Shown here: positions 32,045-43,860 of the stretch, one piece after another
Position numbering within the stretch: position 1 is the stretch's first letter
Layout: each line of letters opens with the position of its first letter
Source of the DNA: Notamacropus eugenii
Taxonomy: Eukaryota; Chordata; Mammalia; Diprotodontia; Macropodidae
Length of the DNA stretch: 64,000 bases
Reading direction: 5' to 3'
NCBI RefSeq assembly: GCF_028372415.1
Contig: NC_092878.1
Location: forward strand, 27,014,903-27,078,902
Position numbers and translations under genes: made by a program
The notes under the pieces: generated by a model
What the model was told of the DNA's origin: nothing
Databases searched by the model: none
What the model saw: the letters and a program-made list of their open reading frames with translations, nothing else

Positions 32045-32290
32045 CCTTTAGGGTCGCTAGGTGGCGTGGGTGGATAGAGTACTGGGCTGGAATCAGGAAG
32101 ACTCATCTTCCTGAGAGTTCAAATCCTGCCTCAGACGCTTACTAGCTGTGTGACCCTGGGCAAGTCACTTCACCCTGTTTACCTCCGTTTTTCATTCATT
32201 AAATGGGCTGAAGAGGGAAATGGCAAGCACTCTGATATTTTTGCTAAGAAAACCCCAAATGACTGAATGACTGAACAAAACACAAATATT
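32045..32290 (+). repeat. MAR1-type SINE
   Basis: Head 'gtcgctaggtggcgtgggtg', 'agctgtgtgaccctgggcaa', tail 'aagaaaaccccaaatgactg'. Confidence 0.8.
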
Positions 32291-32519
32291 CCTCTACATT
32301 CACAAGCTGCAATTTGTTTAGCCGTTCCCCAGTTGGTAAGCACCAACTTTGCTTCCTCCTCACTTTGCCTCCACCCAGAGTTCCCTCTGAGACTATACCT
32401 TATTATACGTAAGTAAAAGAGTTCCCAGATCCCTTGTAAACATGAACCAAAAGGTTCGTCCCATAGAAAATAAGGAACTCACCAGAGTCCCTAAAAAATG
32501 CCTATATTTCTCCTCCAGT

Positions 32520-33175
32520 TCAGTAGAGTGGAAAGAGAGCTGGATTTAGAGTCAAAGAATCTGAGTTTATTTATCCTAGCTCCGTCACTTAGTACCTGGG
32601 CAAGTCATTTAACCTCTGTGAGACTCTGTTTCCTTATTTGTAAAAGGAGGTTGGATTAGAGGTCCCTTCTAGCTCTGAATATATTATCCAGTGAATCCCA
32701 CTCCTCCCTCCCTCCCCCTGCAAGAGCTCATTATCATCCTTCAGAATTGTCACCCTGTGGTTTGGACTTCCCTTGGAAGGGAAATGAGCTTGGGATTGCC
32801 TGAGAGGTAACCTCCCGACATTCCAGCTTGTAGCCATACAATACTTCTAGAGCAGTTCACTACTGATCAGTTAGCTATCGTATCTGAGTAGGGAGGATTC
32901 CTTAGAACAAGACAGCAAAGAGCCCATCTACCGTGGGAGTTCTGTTGTTAATCAGTTGTGGCAGAAGCTCTGTGACCCCATTTGGCATTTTCTTGGTGAA
33001 GATATTGGAGTTTCCATCTCCAGTTTGTTTTACAGATGAGGAAACTGAGGCAAACAGGGTTAAGTGACTTGCCCAGGATCACACGAATAATACATGTCTG
33101 AGATCAGATTTGAACTCAAGAAGATGAGTCTTCCTCACTCCAGGCACTCTATCCACTGTACTACCTAGCTGACAA
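32520..33175. repeat. MIR (sense) and MAR1-type SINE (reverse)
   Basis: Sense MIR at about 32,520-32,690 ('gggcaagtcatttaacctct'); reverse SINE at about 32,940-33,175 ('gaggaaactgaggcaaacag', 'gtactacctagctgac'). The DNA between is unassigned. Confidence 0.7.
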
Positions 33176-33335
33176 AATGAATCTCCACTTCCAATGATTG
33201 AAAGCCATCTATACATATCTAGGGATGGGAGGACAAGGGAGGGAGAGCAAAAGAAGGGAACAAGAATTTATTAAGGGCCTACTGTATGCCAGAAATTATG
33301 GTTAACAAATATTATTTCATTCTATGAAAATGTAT

Positions 33336-33649
33336 ACACTGATAGGGCAGCTAGGTGGTGCAGTGGATAGAGCACCAGTGCAGAAGTCAGGAGGACCTGA
33401 GTTCAAATCTCACCTCAGACACTTGACACTCACTAGCTGTGGGACCTTGGGTAAGTCACTCAACCCCAATTGCCTCATCCTGGGTCATCTCCAGTCATCC
33501 TGATGAATGTCTGGTCACTGGATTCAGACAGCTCTGGCGGAGAAGTGAGGCTGGTGACCTGCACAGCCCTCCCTCACTCAAAACAAAGTCAAGTGCAAGT
33601 CATGTCATTATTTCTGTGATGGCAACGAAGGACGAACACACACTTGATA
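33336..33649 (+). repeat. Full-length tRNA/RTE SINE with TSD
   Basis: Body 33,345-33,639: tRNA-like head ('gggcagctaggtggtgcagt'), 'ggtaagtcactcaacccc', a middle with 'cagtcatcctgatgaatgtc', and the tail 'ggcaacgaaggacgaacaca'. It is flanked by ACACTGATA and ACACTTGATA, near-identical target duplications. This is the best intact reference copy of the family in the window. Confidence 0.85.
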
Positions 33650-33689
33650 AACTGACAACTAAAGTCTCCCCAGCTTCCTCCAAAGCCTG

Positions 33690-34689
33690 TTCCCATCTGT
33701 TATTTTCCTTATCCTCAGAGAATCTGAGTAAGCTAAGGAGGGGCAGGAATTATTACCCTGTTTTTATAAATGGGGAGATACTTGAGATGTAGTAAGTGAA
33801 GGGGTATAACTTGTCCAGAGTCACCCAGCAAGTCCAGATCAAAGATAGGACAGAACCCGAGATTCTCGGGCCTCAGATCATGTTACCTACCTAGGTCTTG
33901 TCTAGAAATACAAAGGTAATCCATAAGGTTTCCCACTGTCTCCTCCCATCTGTCTGACCTTCCAGGACCTTGGATGAATCTAGGCCTATGGGACAACAGG
34001 GGGTGCTATAGAGGTCCCTTGAGACTAATGAGACTGAGGCAGAAGGGTGGTGACTCACATCACACCAGGTTTCTCATGAACCCAACTCCCTAGTTCCCTG
34101 GCTGAGAGCCTGCTCCATAGCCTCAGGCAGGACAGGGAAGAGGGAAGGAGAAGAGAGAGAAAGAAGAGTTGTGAGGTCACAGGCACAAGGGACAGGCCAG
34201 CTGTGGGAGAAAACAGCCTATAAGGAGCAGGAAATCCCAGGTTCCATGTCTCTTTCTTGGCCTCCTTTTGACTACGGGAATTGGGGGAAATATCCCCCAT
34301 GATCACATCTGGGCTTAGAGACATATTGGCCTAGGTCAACTAGACACCTGAAAAGGGAAAAAGAGATTTCTGGCTACTGAGCTCCAAGGAGGAGGATGGG
34401 GCCAGTGAGCGTAGTGAGGACTCTTCCCTCTAAAGAGTAATGCTGTACAAATCACTTCCCTATCTGTGTTTTCATTTCCTCATCCACTGATGGAAAGTGA
34501 GAGTGGAGAATGAAATGGCTTCTAGGCTCCCTTTCCATTCCAACATTGTTGTAGTGTGATGGACCCTCTTCCCCAGCCAGGGGAAAGAAAAGTGTTAAAG
34601 ACCACAGTCCTGACTAGCCCTTTGCTATTCCCCTACCCAGACTGGGAGTCCCCATCCCAAGTTCCTAAAGGTAATTGCTAGAGGCAGAT
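33690..34689. other. Intergenic with MIR fragments
   Basis: Reverse MIR at about 33,700-33,890 and a sense MIR piece at about 34,430-34,530. The segment 33,900-34,430 is non-repetitive with no exon supported. Confidence 0.5.
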
Positions 34690-35150
34690 CCTAGTCATTA
34701 TCTGTCATTCAGTCATGTTCCATTCTTGTGAACCATTTTGGGGTTTTCTTAGCAAAGTTACTAGAGTGGTTTGCCATCTCCTTCTCCAACTCATTTTACA
34801 GATGAAGAAACGGAGGCAAACAAGTTTAAATGCCTTGCTCAGGGTCACACAGCTAGTAAATGTCTGAGGTGAGATTTGAACTCAGGAAGAGGAGTCTTCC
34901 TAACTCCAGTTCTGGTGCTCTATCCAAGGCCACTTCACCAACTAGCAGCCCTAGACATTATGGTAAAATCGAAAGAAAATTGGCTTGGACTTCAGGAGAC
35001 ATCAGTTCTATGTAGGCCTAGCTCTACCACCGAGTAAATGTACGATGCATGGTAAACCATTTTAATTTCTCTATGCCTCAGTTTCCTCCTCTATAATATA
35101 GAGGTAGTAACTGCATTGCTGGGCTAATGTGAAGATTAAATGAAAGAAGG
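34690..35150. repeat. Reverse MAR1-type SINE then sense MIR
   Basis: Reverse SINE 34,690-34,950 ('gatgaagaaacggaggcaaa'), then sense MIR 34,970-35,145 ('tctatgcctcagtttcctcc'). Confidence 0.75.
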
Positions 35151-35609
35151 GGGAGAAAAGTACTATAGCGTAAGCTCCTCGAGAGCAGGGACCCTGTCAT
35201 TTTCTTATCTTTGTACAGTCAGGGTTGACATTTTTTGGACCTGATCTGGGATTTCACTGGCATCTACCTTCTTCTGGGTAGATCTGCAGCTGCTCCTATA
35301 CAAAGGGCAATACTAGAGAGTTGCTTGGGACAAAGAGAAATCAAATGATTGGCCCCGGGGCACACAGTCAATATATCTTATAGGCAGAACTTGAACGCAG
35401 GTCTCCTAACTTCAATACGATCTCTATTATACCATGCCATCTCTCCTCCTTGTGCCTTTTAAACAGTGGGCACAATTTAAGCATTAAATTGAACCGAATG
35501 TAAATGTGAAATTTTTCACTTATTATTCCTGTGTCTCAGGGTCATCTGTTTAGAATTAGAAGGGACATTAGAAATCATCTCGTTTTCAGGAGAAGAAACT
35601 GAGGCTCAG
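35151..35609. other. Intergenic with L2 and MIR fragments
   Basis: A sense L2 3' fragment near 35,160-35,215 ('taagctcctcgagagcaggg') and short reverse MIR pieces. Nothing else assigned. Confidence 0.45.
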
Positions 35610-35845
35610 AAAAATGAGTAATAATAATAGCTAACGTTTATGAGGTGCCTACTATGTGCCAGGTCCCATGCTAAGAGCTTTACAATTATCTCATTTGATT
35701 CTCACAACAAACCCGGGAGGTAGGTGCTATTATGATGCCCATTTCACAGATGAGGAAACTGAGGCAAACAGAGGTTAAGTGACTTGTGCAGAGTCACATA
35801 GCTAGTAAGTATCTGAGGCTGGATTTGAATTCTGGTCTTCCAAGG
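35610..35845 (-). repeat. MIR, reverse, near complete
   Basis: 'gtgcctactatgtgccaggt', 'gatgaggaaactgaggcaaa', 'gagtcacatagctagtaagt'. Confidence 0.85.
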
Positions 35846-36360
35846 TCACAGAGGCAATGGTAAAGCCTAGATTTGTACTTGGATCCTCTGCCTCCAATCC
35901 AGCATCACTTCTGGATCTCGCCCCCTGCTACTTTTCTCATTGCCTGCCTCTTCCTCATGGCAAGCTGAAAGCAACAGATTCCTCATGCAGCCAGAGACGT
36001 TTCCCAGAGTTAGGAGGTCACAGCAGTCAGTTGGAGCACCAGCTGGCACTGCCCAGTGAAGGGGGCCTGGCCTGGTACCAGCAGAGAAGGCTGACAAGGC
36101 AGCCACTCCCCAGAGAGTGCTGCTTTCCTGGCAATGATGGGCAGGTCTGACCTGTGAGCGGCTCTAACTATTGCCTAGGGCCTGTTTCGAAAGGGCCCAG
36201 CCAGGATCCTGACGCAGCCTCCTCTCGGTCTAGTCGCTCTCAGGAGCAGGTTCCCAAGAGAAAGGTGAACTCAGAAGAGGGTGCGTCACTCCTGCCCTGG
36301 GCAGCTCTTGGCTCCCAGGGAGAAAGTGGGGACACAACCCCTTTAAGGGGTACACACCTT
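35846..36360. other. Unique, GC-richer intergenic block
   Basis: Non-repetitive, more GC-rich than its surroundings, with CRE/AP-1-like 'tgacgca' and 'tgcgtcac'. The open frames here lack coding character. Candidate control element only. Confidence 0.35.
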
Positions 36361-36764
36361 CATTTATGAATATACACACAGGCACAGAGGAAGGCTCACA
36401 TGGATGCAGATCTATACCTGCATAGACAAAATCTAGATTTATAAACACTTATATACATCAGCATAGACACACACCCAAAGACATATAAACAGACATTCAA
36501 CAGACACAACACACCAATCTAGACGTACAGGGACACGCACACACATAAATACATATACACAGAGGAATGCATAGAGCAACACAGATTAAAAGAATCATGC
36601 ATGCTAAGAATCATGGATACATTGTCATCTTAACGATTAAAAATGAATCAATAACAGTTCATATTTATATCACCCTTGAATGTTTACCCAATGTTTTTGA
36701 TTCATTATCTTCTTTCCTCTGAACTCCTTTATTTCTTCACTTTTATTGTCCGTGGTTATTTTAT
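36361..36764. other. Degenerate CA-rich stretch and flank
   Basis: About 36,361-36,560 is an imperfect array of 'acacaca'/'atacaca' words, probably a decayed microsatellite. Nothing further assigned. Confidence 0.5.
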
Positions 36765-37190
36765 TTTTTCCTACTTAATAGTATTTTTTCCAATTACATG
36801 AAAATTTGGGGAATTGCCAATTACAATTTACTCAAAATCTTTTTCCCTCCCTCCCGCCCCTCCCCCTCTCCCCCTCTCCCCAAGAGGGCAGGCAATCTGA
36901 TATAGGCTATACATGTACAATCAGATTAAACCTGTTTCCACGTTAGTCATGTTGTGAAAGAAGAATCAGAACAAAAGGGAAAACCACGAGAAAGAAAAAA
37001 AAGAAAATAGTCTGCTTCAATCTGCATTGAGACTCTACAGTTCTTTCTCTGCATGTAGATAGCATTTTCCATCGTGAGTCTTTGGGAGTTGTCTTAGAAT
37101 GTTGTATTGCTGAGAAAAGCCAAGTCTATAAAAGTTGATCATTGAACAATGTTCTGAACTACTTTTTTAAAAATTGGTGATGATTTTTGT
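36765..37190 (-). repeat. L1 3' end, reverse
   Basis: Starts 'tttttcctacttaatagta', has 'ccctccctcccgcccctccc' (3' UTR G-rich tract reversed) and 'gcatgtagatagcattttcc'. Confidence 0.75.
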
Positions 37191-37319
37191 TTTTTACATT
37201 CCTTTCATTTCCAGAAATATCCTCCCCCCACCGCCATCCTGAAACCATTTCTTGTAACAAAGAATTTTAAGAGGGGAAAAAGCATTCTGCCTGATTTATT
37301 CTCTATTGAACTCCCATTG
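37191..37319. other. Intergenic spacer
   Basis: T-rich sequence between L1 and MIR; not assigned. Confidence 0.35.
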
Positions 37320-37875
37320 CTAATAAAACAGCTAGTACTTCTATAGCACTTTAAGGTTTGTGAAGCGCTGTACGTAGGTTATCTTATTGGATGCTCACAA
37401 TCCAAGAAGTAGGTGCTACGATTATTCCCATTTTGCAGATGAGGAAACTGAGACTGAGAAGGGATAAGTAACTTGCCCAGAGTCACGAAATGGAATTTGA
37501 ACTCAGGTCCTCCCGACTCCAAGTCCATTGCTCCTATCCACTCCAGACTAAGACTTTGTACACAGTGTCTTGCACACTTATCCACATAGTTACACAAAAC
37601 CTAGACACAACCATTAGTATTACAGAAGTGTAATCCTACTTGTATATGATCAGCATTATTAATCATTCTGGTTCTGAGTATTCAGACCAGGAATGAAGAA
37701 CTTTCCACTAAGGGCTGCTAACCTATTGAAAAAAAAAAATCTGGGAAGGCAGCTAGGTGATGCAGTAGACAGAGCACTGGCTCTGGTTTCAGGAGGACCT
37801 GAGTTCAAATTTGACCTCAGACACATACTAGCTGTGTGACTCTGAGGAAAGCACTTAACCCTAATTGTCTAAAAA
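37320..37875. repeat. Reverse MIR and sense SINE
   Basis: Reverse MIR 37,320-37,545 ('atagcactttaaggtttgtg', 'gatgaggaaactgagactga') and sense tRNA-derived SINE 37,747-37,875 ending in an A-run. Confidence 0.75.
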
Positions 37876-38039
37876 AAAGAACCAAACGAAAATTCATTGA
37901 GTCACATACAAAGTAACTTAGTTTTTAAAAATATCTACCAAAAATAAGAATTATCTCATTTTTAACTTGAGTAGAGAATATAAAACTTTGTTAGACTGAT
38001 ATAACAGATCTCTTAAAACAGTCTTTAATTTTGTGTTAT

Positions 38040-38225
38040 TACTGATAGGAGGAGAAAAAGTAAAAAGGAGAAAAAGAGCAGAAATTGGAAAGAGATAGGA
38101 AAAGATAGAAGAGTCTAGAAAGGGGAAAAGAGATAAAGATGACATAGGGAGAGAGTATGAGGAGAGAAAAACAGAGAATTAAAGAGAGGAAAAGAAAGAA
38201 TAAAGAAAGAAAAAAGGGGAGAGGC
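38040..38225. repeat. Purine-rich low-complexity tract
   Basis: Mainly G and A over about 185 bp ('gaggagaaaaagtaaaaagg' type), interrupted by occasional pyrimidines. Confidence 0.8.
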
Positions 38226-39059
38226 TTAGTGAAAGATTATCCTTAAGTTCACTTGGGTTGTGGGCTTTCAGAAACCTGATTGCTGCCCTTTGACAGTGGA
38301 AAAATTGATAGACATTGTATCAGGAAGTCTGATGCTAAATCCTGACTTTGATATCAGCTTTGTGTGACAGACTTTATCTTTTGGAGTGTCAGTTTCTTAT
38401 CTATGAAATAGGCATGTAACATGCCAATTGTCACATAGGTCCCCAAAACTTGGTTCCAGGATCATCATCTATTCAACTGCTGCTCTGAGCCCCTCTCTGA
38501 ATACATCATTGACCAGAATGTATTATATCCAGGGCATTTCATTGCAATGGGATCCTAGATTTGTGACTGCCTCTCCCAGATCTTTACTTCAGAAAAGTCC
38601 CAACTATGTTTTACTACATTCCCTCCTTTATGACCTTCTAGATATCCATGCCTGAAACCATACCCTGGAGGAACTTCTACCCTGGGCCCTCACCCTGGGA
38701 ATACTGTTTCAGGAAAGCCCCAGTCATTCAGAAACATACCCTTTCCTTTCCCACCCACCCCACTTCTGGAACCATAACCCAAGATCAAATCAACTCTACC
38801 ATTGTTCCTGAATGGGGTGTGTCAAAATGCTCCCCTTTGGCCCCACTCACAGTCCTTGTAAATTTCCAGAGCCAAACCGCTCCTTCCTGGTTACCATTCC
38901 TCTAGGTGTGTGGTTTCCCCCAGTTCTTTCCTTCCCTCTGTCCACATGGGGTATCATACCTTTACCTGCAAGTACCCAACTACCCAAAGGAATGCAAATT
39001 TTGATAACTGAAACCTCTCCACATATCTTGAGGTTTACAAGCTAGATTTCTTTCTTTCT
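38226..39059. other. Unassigned; may be 5' part of a repeat
   Basis: Open frames at 38,428-39,045 show no domain or codon pattern. The stretch runs without a break into the RTE-tailed repeat at 39,060 and may be the same insertion. Confidence 0.35.
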
Positions 39060-39525
39060 TGCCTTAAACCCAAATCACTCTGACTCTCATTGGCCAATGG
39101 AAGGTTCCAGGCCAAGTCCCACCTGGTCACAGTTTGGGCCCTAATTGGCTCCGAGTGAATATAAATAGTAATTGTTTCTATTTTGACCAGAAACCCTGAA
39201 GGTCTTCCCCTCCCAGATTTTTTTTTTTGGGGGGGGGGGACCTAGGTAAAAGAGGCCATTCTGTACCTCATTTCTTACCCAGCTTTAATTATTGATTGGC
39301 ATTGCCTCAGTCAAACTGAAACCTGTTAAAGACCTTTGCTTAAAAAGGCCAAGGTTTCCCACTGCATCATCCTGATTGTTATCTGGTCACTGAACACAGA
39401 TGGCTCTGGAGGAGAAAGTGAGGCTCTCCCCCACTTAAATCTAAATCACTTGCAAGGCATGGCATCACCTCCGTGATGTCATGGTCTTCTTTGAGCATGA
39501 AGAACAAGCAACAGTTTCCCCCTTT
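39060..39525 (+). repeat. RTE-tailed repeat, long form
   Basis: The last 180 bp ('aaaaaggccaaggtttccca', 'gatggctctggaggagaaag', 'gatgtcatggtcttctttga') match the SINE tails at 33,345 and 56,015. The upstream half carries CCAAT boxes at about 39,091-39,099 and 39,142-39,147 (inverted) and a TATAAATAG at 39,160. It ends 'gaagaacaagcaac'. Confidence 0.65.
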
Positions 39526-39538
39526 AGGGAACCTATAT

Positions 39539-39595
39539 TGGATTTGTTTTGTGAAGTTTGGATTCAGTCAGAGGGTCACACTTGAGGACCTACAG
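39539..39595. mobile_element. Fragment of the same hAT family
   Basis: 'ggatttgttttgtgaagttt', then 'ggattcagtcagagggtcac' and 'cttgaggacc', matching in reverse the left arm of the element at 30,667. Confidence 0.7.
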
Positions 39596-39599
39596 GCTA

Positions 39600-41035
39600 G
39601 AAAGGATATCTGAAGCTCTCAAATCCAACTCCCTCATTTTACAGTAATAAGAGAACAATTTTTTAAAAATAGAACTTCAGAGTAGATAATCAGGAAAATA
39701 TAATAAAACAACAAACACTCTTCCCACTTGTTTCCCAAATATCCCCAGAATTAAAAATTCCCACTGGGTCCAGCCTGTTCTCATCCCACCTTATTGCTAT
39801 CCTCTTGATACTCAAGCTAAAGGAGCAAACCACTGGGTCATCTGATGATCACTGAAGGTACTCTTTCTGGATGTCTAGGTCATCATTCCCTCTTGCCACT
39901 AGGCTCACCAGTCTTCAGGATTCCACCACAGCTATTTTCTCCAGCCTGGAAAGGATGAGGTTTCACAGGACTATAAGAATGCAACTGCAACAAAGTCCAA
40001 TCTAGCAACTAGGAGACCTGTGGGTCCATGGGCATTGTTGTATTGATTCCCAGAAACTGAACATCAGGAGAGGGTATGAGGAAGGATCCCTGATGGTTCT
40101 AGCAGGAAGAGACTTGGTCCAGAGGGAGTCTTAGCTTCTGGGGCCATTTCCTTTTCCTCTACCTCCCTCCATCTATCTCCCAATTCTGATCTCCCCAGTC
40201 CTTTCCAGGAAGGGGAGAGTAATTTCTCCAGGATATTACTTTGTATATACATGATGGATATAATCAAAGGATTGCCCCACAACTTATTGGCTCCAGGCAA
40301 TCATGCCTTGGAGCTGATTCCCTTCCAGTTACATATTTGCCCAGCCGGTCCTTTCTGATGCTAGCTCAGTGCTGCAAGACTTGTGGATGATGCAGAAATC
40401 CTTTTGGTTTCCTTGACAACATCTGGGGAGAAAGGCTGTATCAGAGAAGTCAGGAATTCTGCCCTATGGCATTCTCTTTCCCTTACTTTCTCATACTTCC
40501 CATGGGGGGTGGAGGAAAGGTACCCTTCCCCACCCTGGCAGAAATGTAACAGCTTCTATGTGACAGCGAGAGCAAAGATCCTGCTAGGCAAGTCCGTGGG
40601 CCTCTGGCTGCCTTTTCTTTCCCTGAACACAGGTGACAGAATGGTGATCCTGAAAGGCACCTTCCCAAGTCTGGTGACAATCTCATGAGTTTGAGAGTTC
40701 AGGGCTCTTACATCCTTCAGTTGGTACAGGAGACGCCCTATACTCCCACTACGGGGAGGGAATTCTTGGCAGAGCATGAGGGGAAGAGAAGGGAAGGAAA
40801 AGTAAAACCTCTAAGGTAGAAAATCCCCAAAAAGTCTGAAGGACAATAAGTAGACCTGTTTCACGGTCGCACTGGGGACAAATAGGATAGTAGTGGGAAA
40901 TAAAGCTGGAAAGATAAATTCCTGAGAGCCGCTGAAGAATCCTTTCTGGGAAAATCTTTGGATCATAAATCTCTAGTTGGAAGAGACATCAAATAAGGAC
41001 ATCAAATTAATTCATATTGCAGAACTCAGGTCCTC
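39600..41035. other. Intergenic, mostly unassigned
   Basis: No named repeat of note and no exon supported; the frames at 40,383-40,777 overlap on both strands without coding features. Confidence 0.4.
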
Positions 41036-41300
41036 TGACTAAGGCAACTAGACAGCGCAGTGGACACAGCACTGGGCCTGTAGTTAGGAAGTCCTGAATT
41101 CAAATCTAGCCTCAGAGACATTTACTAGCTGTGTGACCCTGGGCAAGTCATTTAACCTATTTGCCTCAGTTTCCCCAACTATAAAATGGGGAAAATCATA
41201 GCACCTGTCTCCCAGGGTTGCAGTGAGGATCACATGAGCTAATAATCACAAAGCATTTAGCACAGTGCCTGACTGTGTAATACATACATAATAAATGGTT
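41036..41300 (+). repeat. MIR, sense
   Basis: Full-length: 'gacagcgcagtggacacagc', 'ctgtgtgaccctgggcaagt', 'ttagcacagtgcctgactgt'. Confidence 0.8.
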
Positions 41301-41854
41301 TATTATATATACGTAGTACGTAATGCATACGTAATACATAGGGGTTTCCTTCCTTCTTCTAATTCTAAATCCATTGTTGTTTCTGCTATACCAGACTGTA
41401 AATACTGTCATCATCCTCATTTTACAGATGAGAAAATTGAGGCTCAGTTCTCTCCCCTCTCCCCCATAGCTGATCCCTTACCAAGTCTTGTTGGTTCTAC
41501 CTTAGCATCTCTTGCAAATGTCTGTACCATCTTTCTCCTGATATGACCACTATACTAATTCCTATTTCTCCCCCACACCATTACAATAACCTTCCATTTG
41601 CACTAGCAGTTTTCAGCCTACTCAAGGTCACACACTAATATAGGGTCAGGAGATCACATGCTCCAAAATCCTCATTTTAAAGATTAAGGAGCCCAGAAAA
41701 GTAAGACTTGCCCAAGGTCAGCCAACTGATAAGAGTTAGAGGTCAGCATTCAAACTCTGGTGTTCTAACTTCAAATCTAAATCCCAGGCTCTTTGTACCA
41801 CACCTACCTTTCAAATTCAAGGGGTTGAGGTCAAACTGATCAACAATAAAGACT
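41301..41854. other. Intergenic with MIR fragments
   Basis: Short reverse MIR pieces at about 41,405-41,450 and 41,620-41,800; otherwise unassigned. Confidence 0.45.
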
Positions 41855-42090
41855 GAACCAGCAGCTAGGTGGCCTGGAGTCAGGAAGACTCATCTTCCTT
41901 GAGTTTAGATCTGGCCTCAGGCACTTACTAGCTGTGTGACCCTGGGCAAGTCACTTAACTTGGTTTGCCTCAGTTTCTTCATCTGTACAATGAGGTGGAG
42001 AAGAAAATGGCAAACCATTCCAGTGTCTTTGCTAAGAAAACCCCAAATGGAGACACAAAAGAGTTGGACATGAGTGAACAACGAGATTGA
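41855..42090 (+). repeat. MAR1-type SINE
   Basis: Head truncated at 'agcagctaggtggcctggag', then 'cactagctgtgtgacc' block and tail 'aagaaaaccccaaatggaga'. Confidence 0.8.
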
Positions 42091-42479
42091 ACTGGATTAC
42101 TTTTTAGACATGGGGAAGAGTGAGGAAGATTAGTCAATTGGTTACATTTTTCTAGATGTCCTCCCAAACATTACCTCAACTAGATTCTCATAACAACATT
42201 TACCAGATGGGCTGGCCAAGGGTTCTCTGTTTTCATGGATGAAGATCATAAAATATAAGAATTTTTTCATTATCTCACCTTTCACCTGCCAGAATCAAAT
42301 CCCATGAGCCATTGACTCCTTTGGCCTAACTTTACCCTCTCTTGATTTCTTTTTAATTGTTTGTTTTTAATGCATCTATTTCCAGAAGAGACAATAGAGG
42401 AAGTCTCTAAAAACCTCAGAGGGAGGAACTGGTTTTGTGGCAAAGATGATTTTAAAGACACTAATGGTGGAATAGCCAA

Positions 42480-43010
42480 GTCAATCAATCAATAATCAAG
42501 CTATGTGCTATGCTAGGTTCTGGAGATACAAAGATTCAAAGAAAAAAAAAGAATCAATCCCTGTGTGCTGTCAGGAAGCTTGCATTTTAGTGAGGGGGAC
42601 TGGAGAAAGAGAGCGCCTACAAACATAGTTATATGGCAAGTAATGGGGAGGGGGAGTATTAGTAGCTTAGGGGAGGTGTATGAGTTGAACTTTGAAGGAC
42701 AGTAGGGTTTACAAGAGGCAGAGTGGAAGAAGGAGACATAAGGGACCCCATGAAATTGGAGCCACTGGAGTTTGTTGAGGTGAGAGAGTAGTGGGAGACA
42801 TGGTCAGACCTGTGCTTTAAAAGGAAAGTCACTTTGGCAGCAAAGGGGAGGATCCATTGGATTAGGGAGAGACTTGTGTTTGGGAGACCAACCAGAAGGC
42901 CTTTGCACATAGAGGATAGACATGTCACATGTGAAGGACATCAAGACCAGCTTGGCTGGACAGTATAATGAAGCTGGAATCATTGCAATAGCCTTCTGGT
43001 TAGTCTTCTT
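42480..43010 (-). repeat. L2 LINE, reverse
   Basis: 'caatcaatcaataatcaagc', 'tggagccactggagtttgtt', 'acatggtcagacctgtgctt', 'attgcaatagccttctggtt', in reverse L2 order, with a 40-bp foreign stretch near 42,915-42,965. Confidence 0.75.
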
Positions 43011-43272
43011 GCCTTGTCTTGTACTCATATTGGTATGTGTCTGATAATGCTTGAGGAGTCTTAAGTCTCAGTTTTCTCATCTGAAAAATGGGGAGCAAAG
43101 TCAATTTTTCAACCTTAACTATTGCGCTGAGAATGAAATTCAGATACTATTATGTTGAAACTACTTTGAAAGTCAAAGAGTACTATACCACTCTGAAGGA
43201 TTATTCATGTCTTTCTTTCATTTGTTTACTGTTTCTTAATCCTTTAGTCACTCTCCGGCACATACAGGCATA

Positions 43273-43368
43273 GCTCCCATAAACAGAAGGATTGACCCAG
43301 ATAAGGGATCATAGAGATCTGCTCCCATAAACAGAAGGATTGACCCAGATAAGGGATCATAGAGATCT
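43273..43368. repeat. Perfect 48-bp tandem duplication
   Basis: 43,273-43,320 and 43,321-43,368 are identical (begin 'gctcccataaacagaagg', end 'gagatct'). Confidence 0.97.
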
Positions 43369-43860
43369 ACTCCAACCCCCTTATTTTACAGATGAGTAAA
43401 CTACTGCCCAGAAAGACTAAGCAAATTACCCAAGGCACACAGGTAGAAAGTAGCATTGGCAGAGCTAGGATTCGAATCCAGTTCCTTTGATTCCAAACCA
43501 GGATCTCTAGAACTGATGTATTGTCAATCAATAAGTATTGATTAAATTCCTATTAGGGACCTCTAATTTTCTATTGGTTACAAGTTATGCCTTCATAGGG
43601 AGACCTTGAGGCTATTACCATTAACCCAGTTGCAAAGTGGATAGAGTATTGGACCTGGAGTCAGAAAGAGCTGTGTTCAAGTCCTGTCTCAGATAATTAT
43701 TAGATATGTGAACCTGGATAAGTCACTTAATTTCTCTGAGTTTGAGTTTTCTTATGAGCAAAACAAGGATAACAATAGCACCTACATTTTAAAAACATGA
43801 AGGGCTTTGCAAACTTCAAAGTGCTATATATAAATGCTACCCATTACTCTTATTGTTAAA
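43369..43860. repeat. Reverse MIR/L3-tailed SINE then sense MIR
   Basis: Reverse copy to about 43,510 ('ttattttacagatgagtaaa'); sense MIR about 43,615-43,860 ('aacctggataagtcacttaa', 'ttgcaaacttcaaagtgcta'). Confidence 0.65.

Noticed and set aside
38428-39045. Overlapping plus-strand open frames of 75-85 residues
   Set aside because: No domain, no splice structure, and they run into the RTE-tailed repeat.
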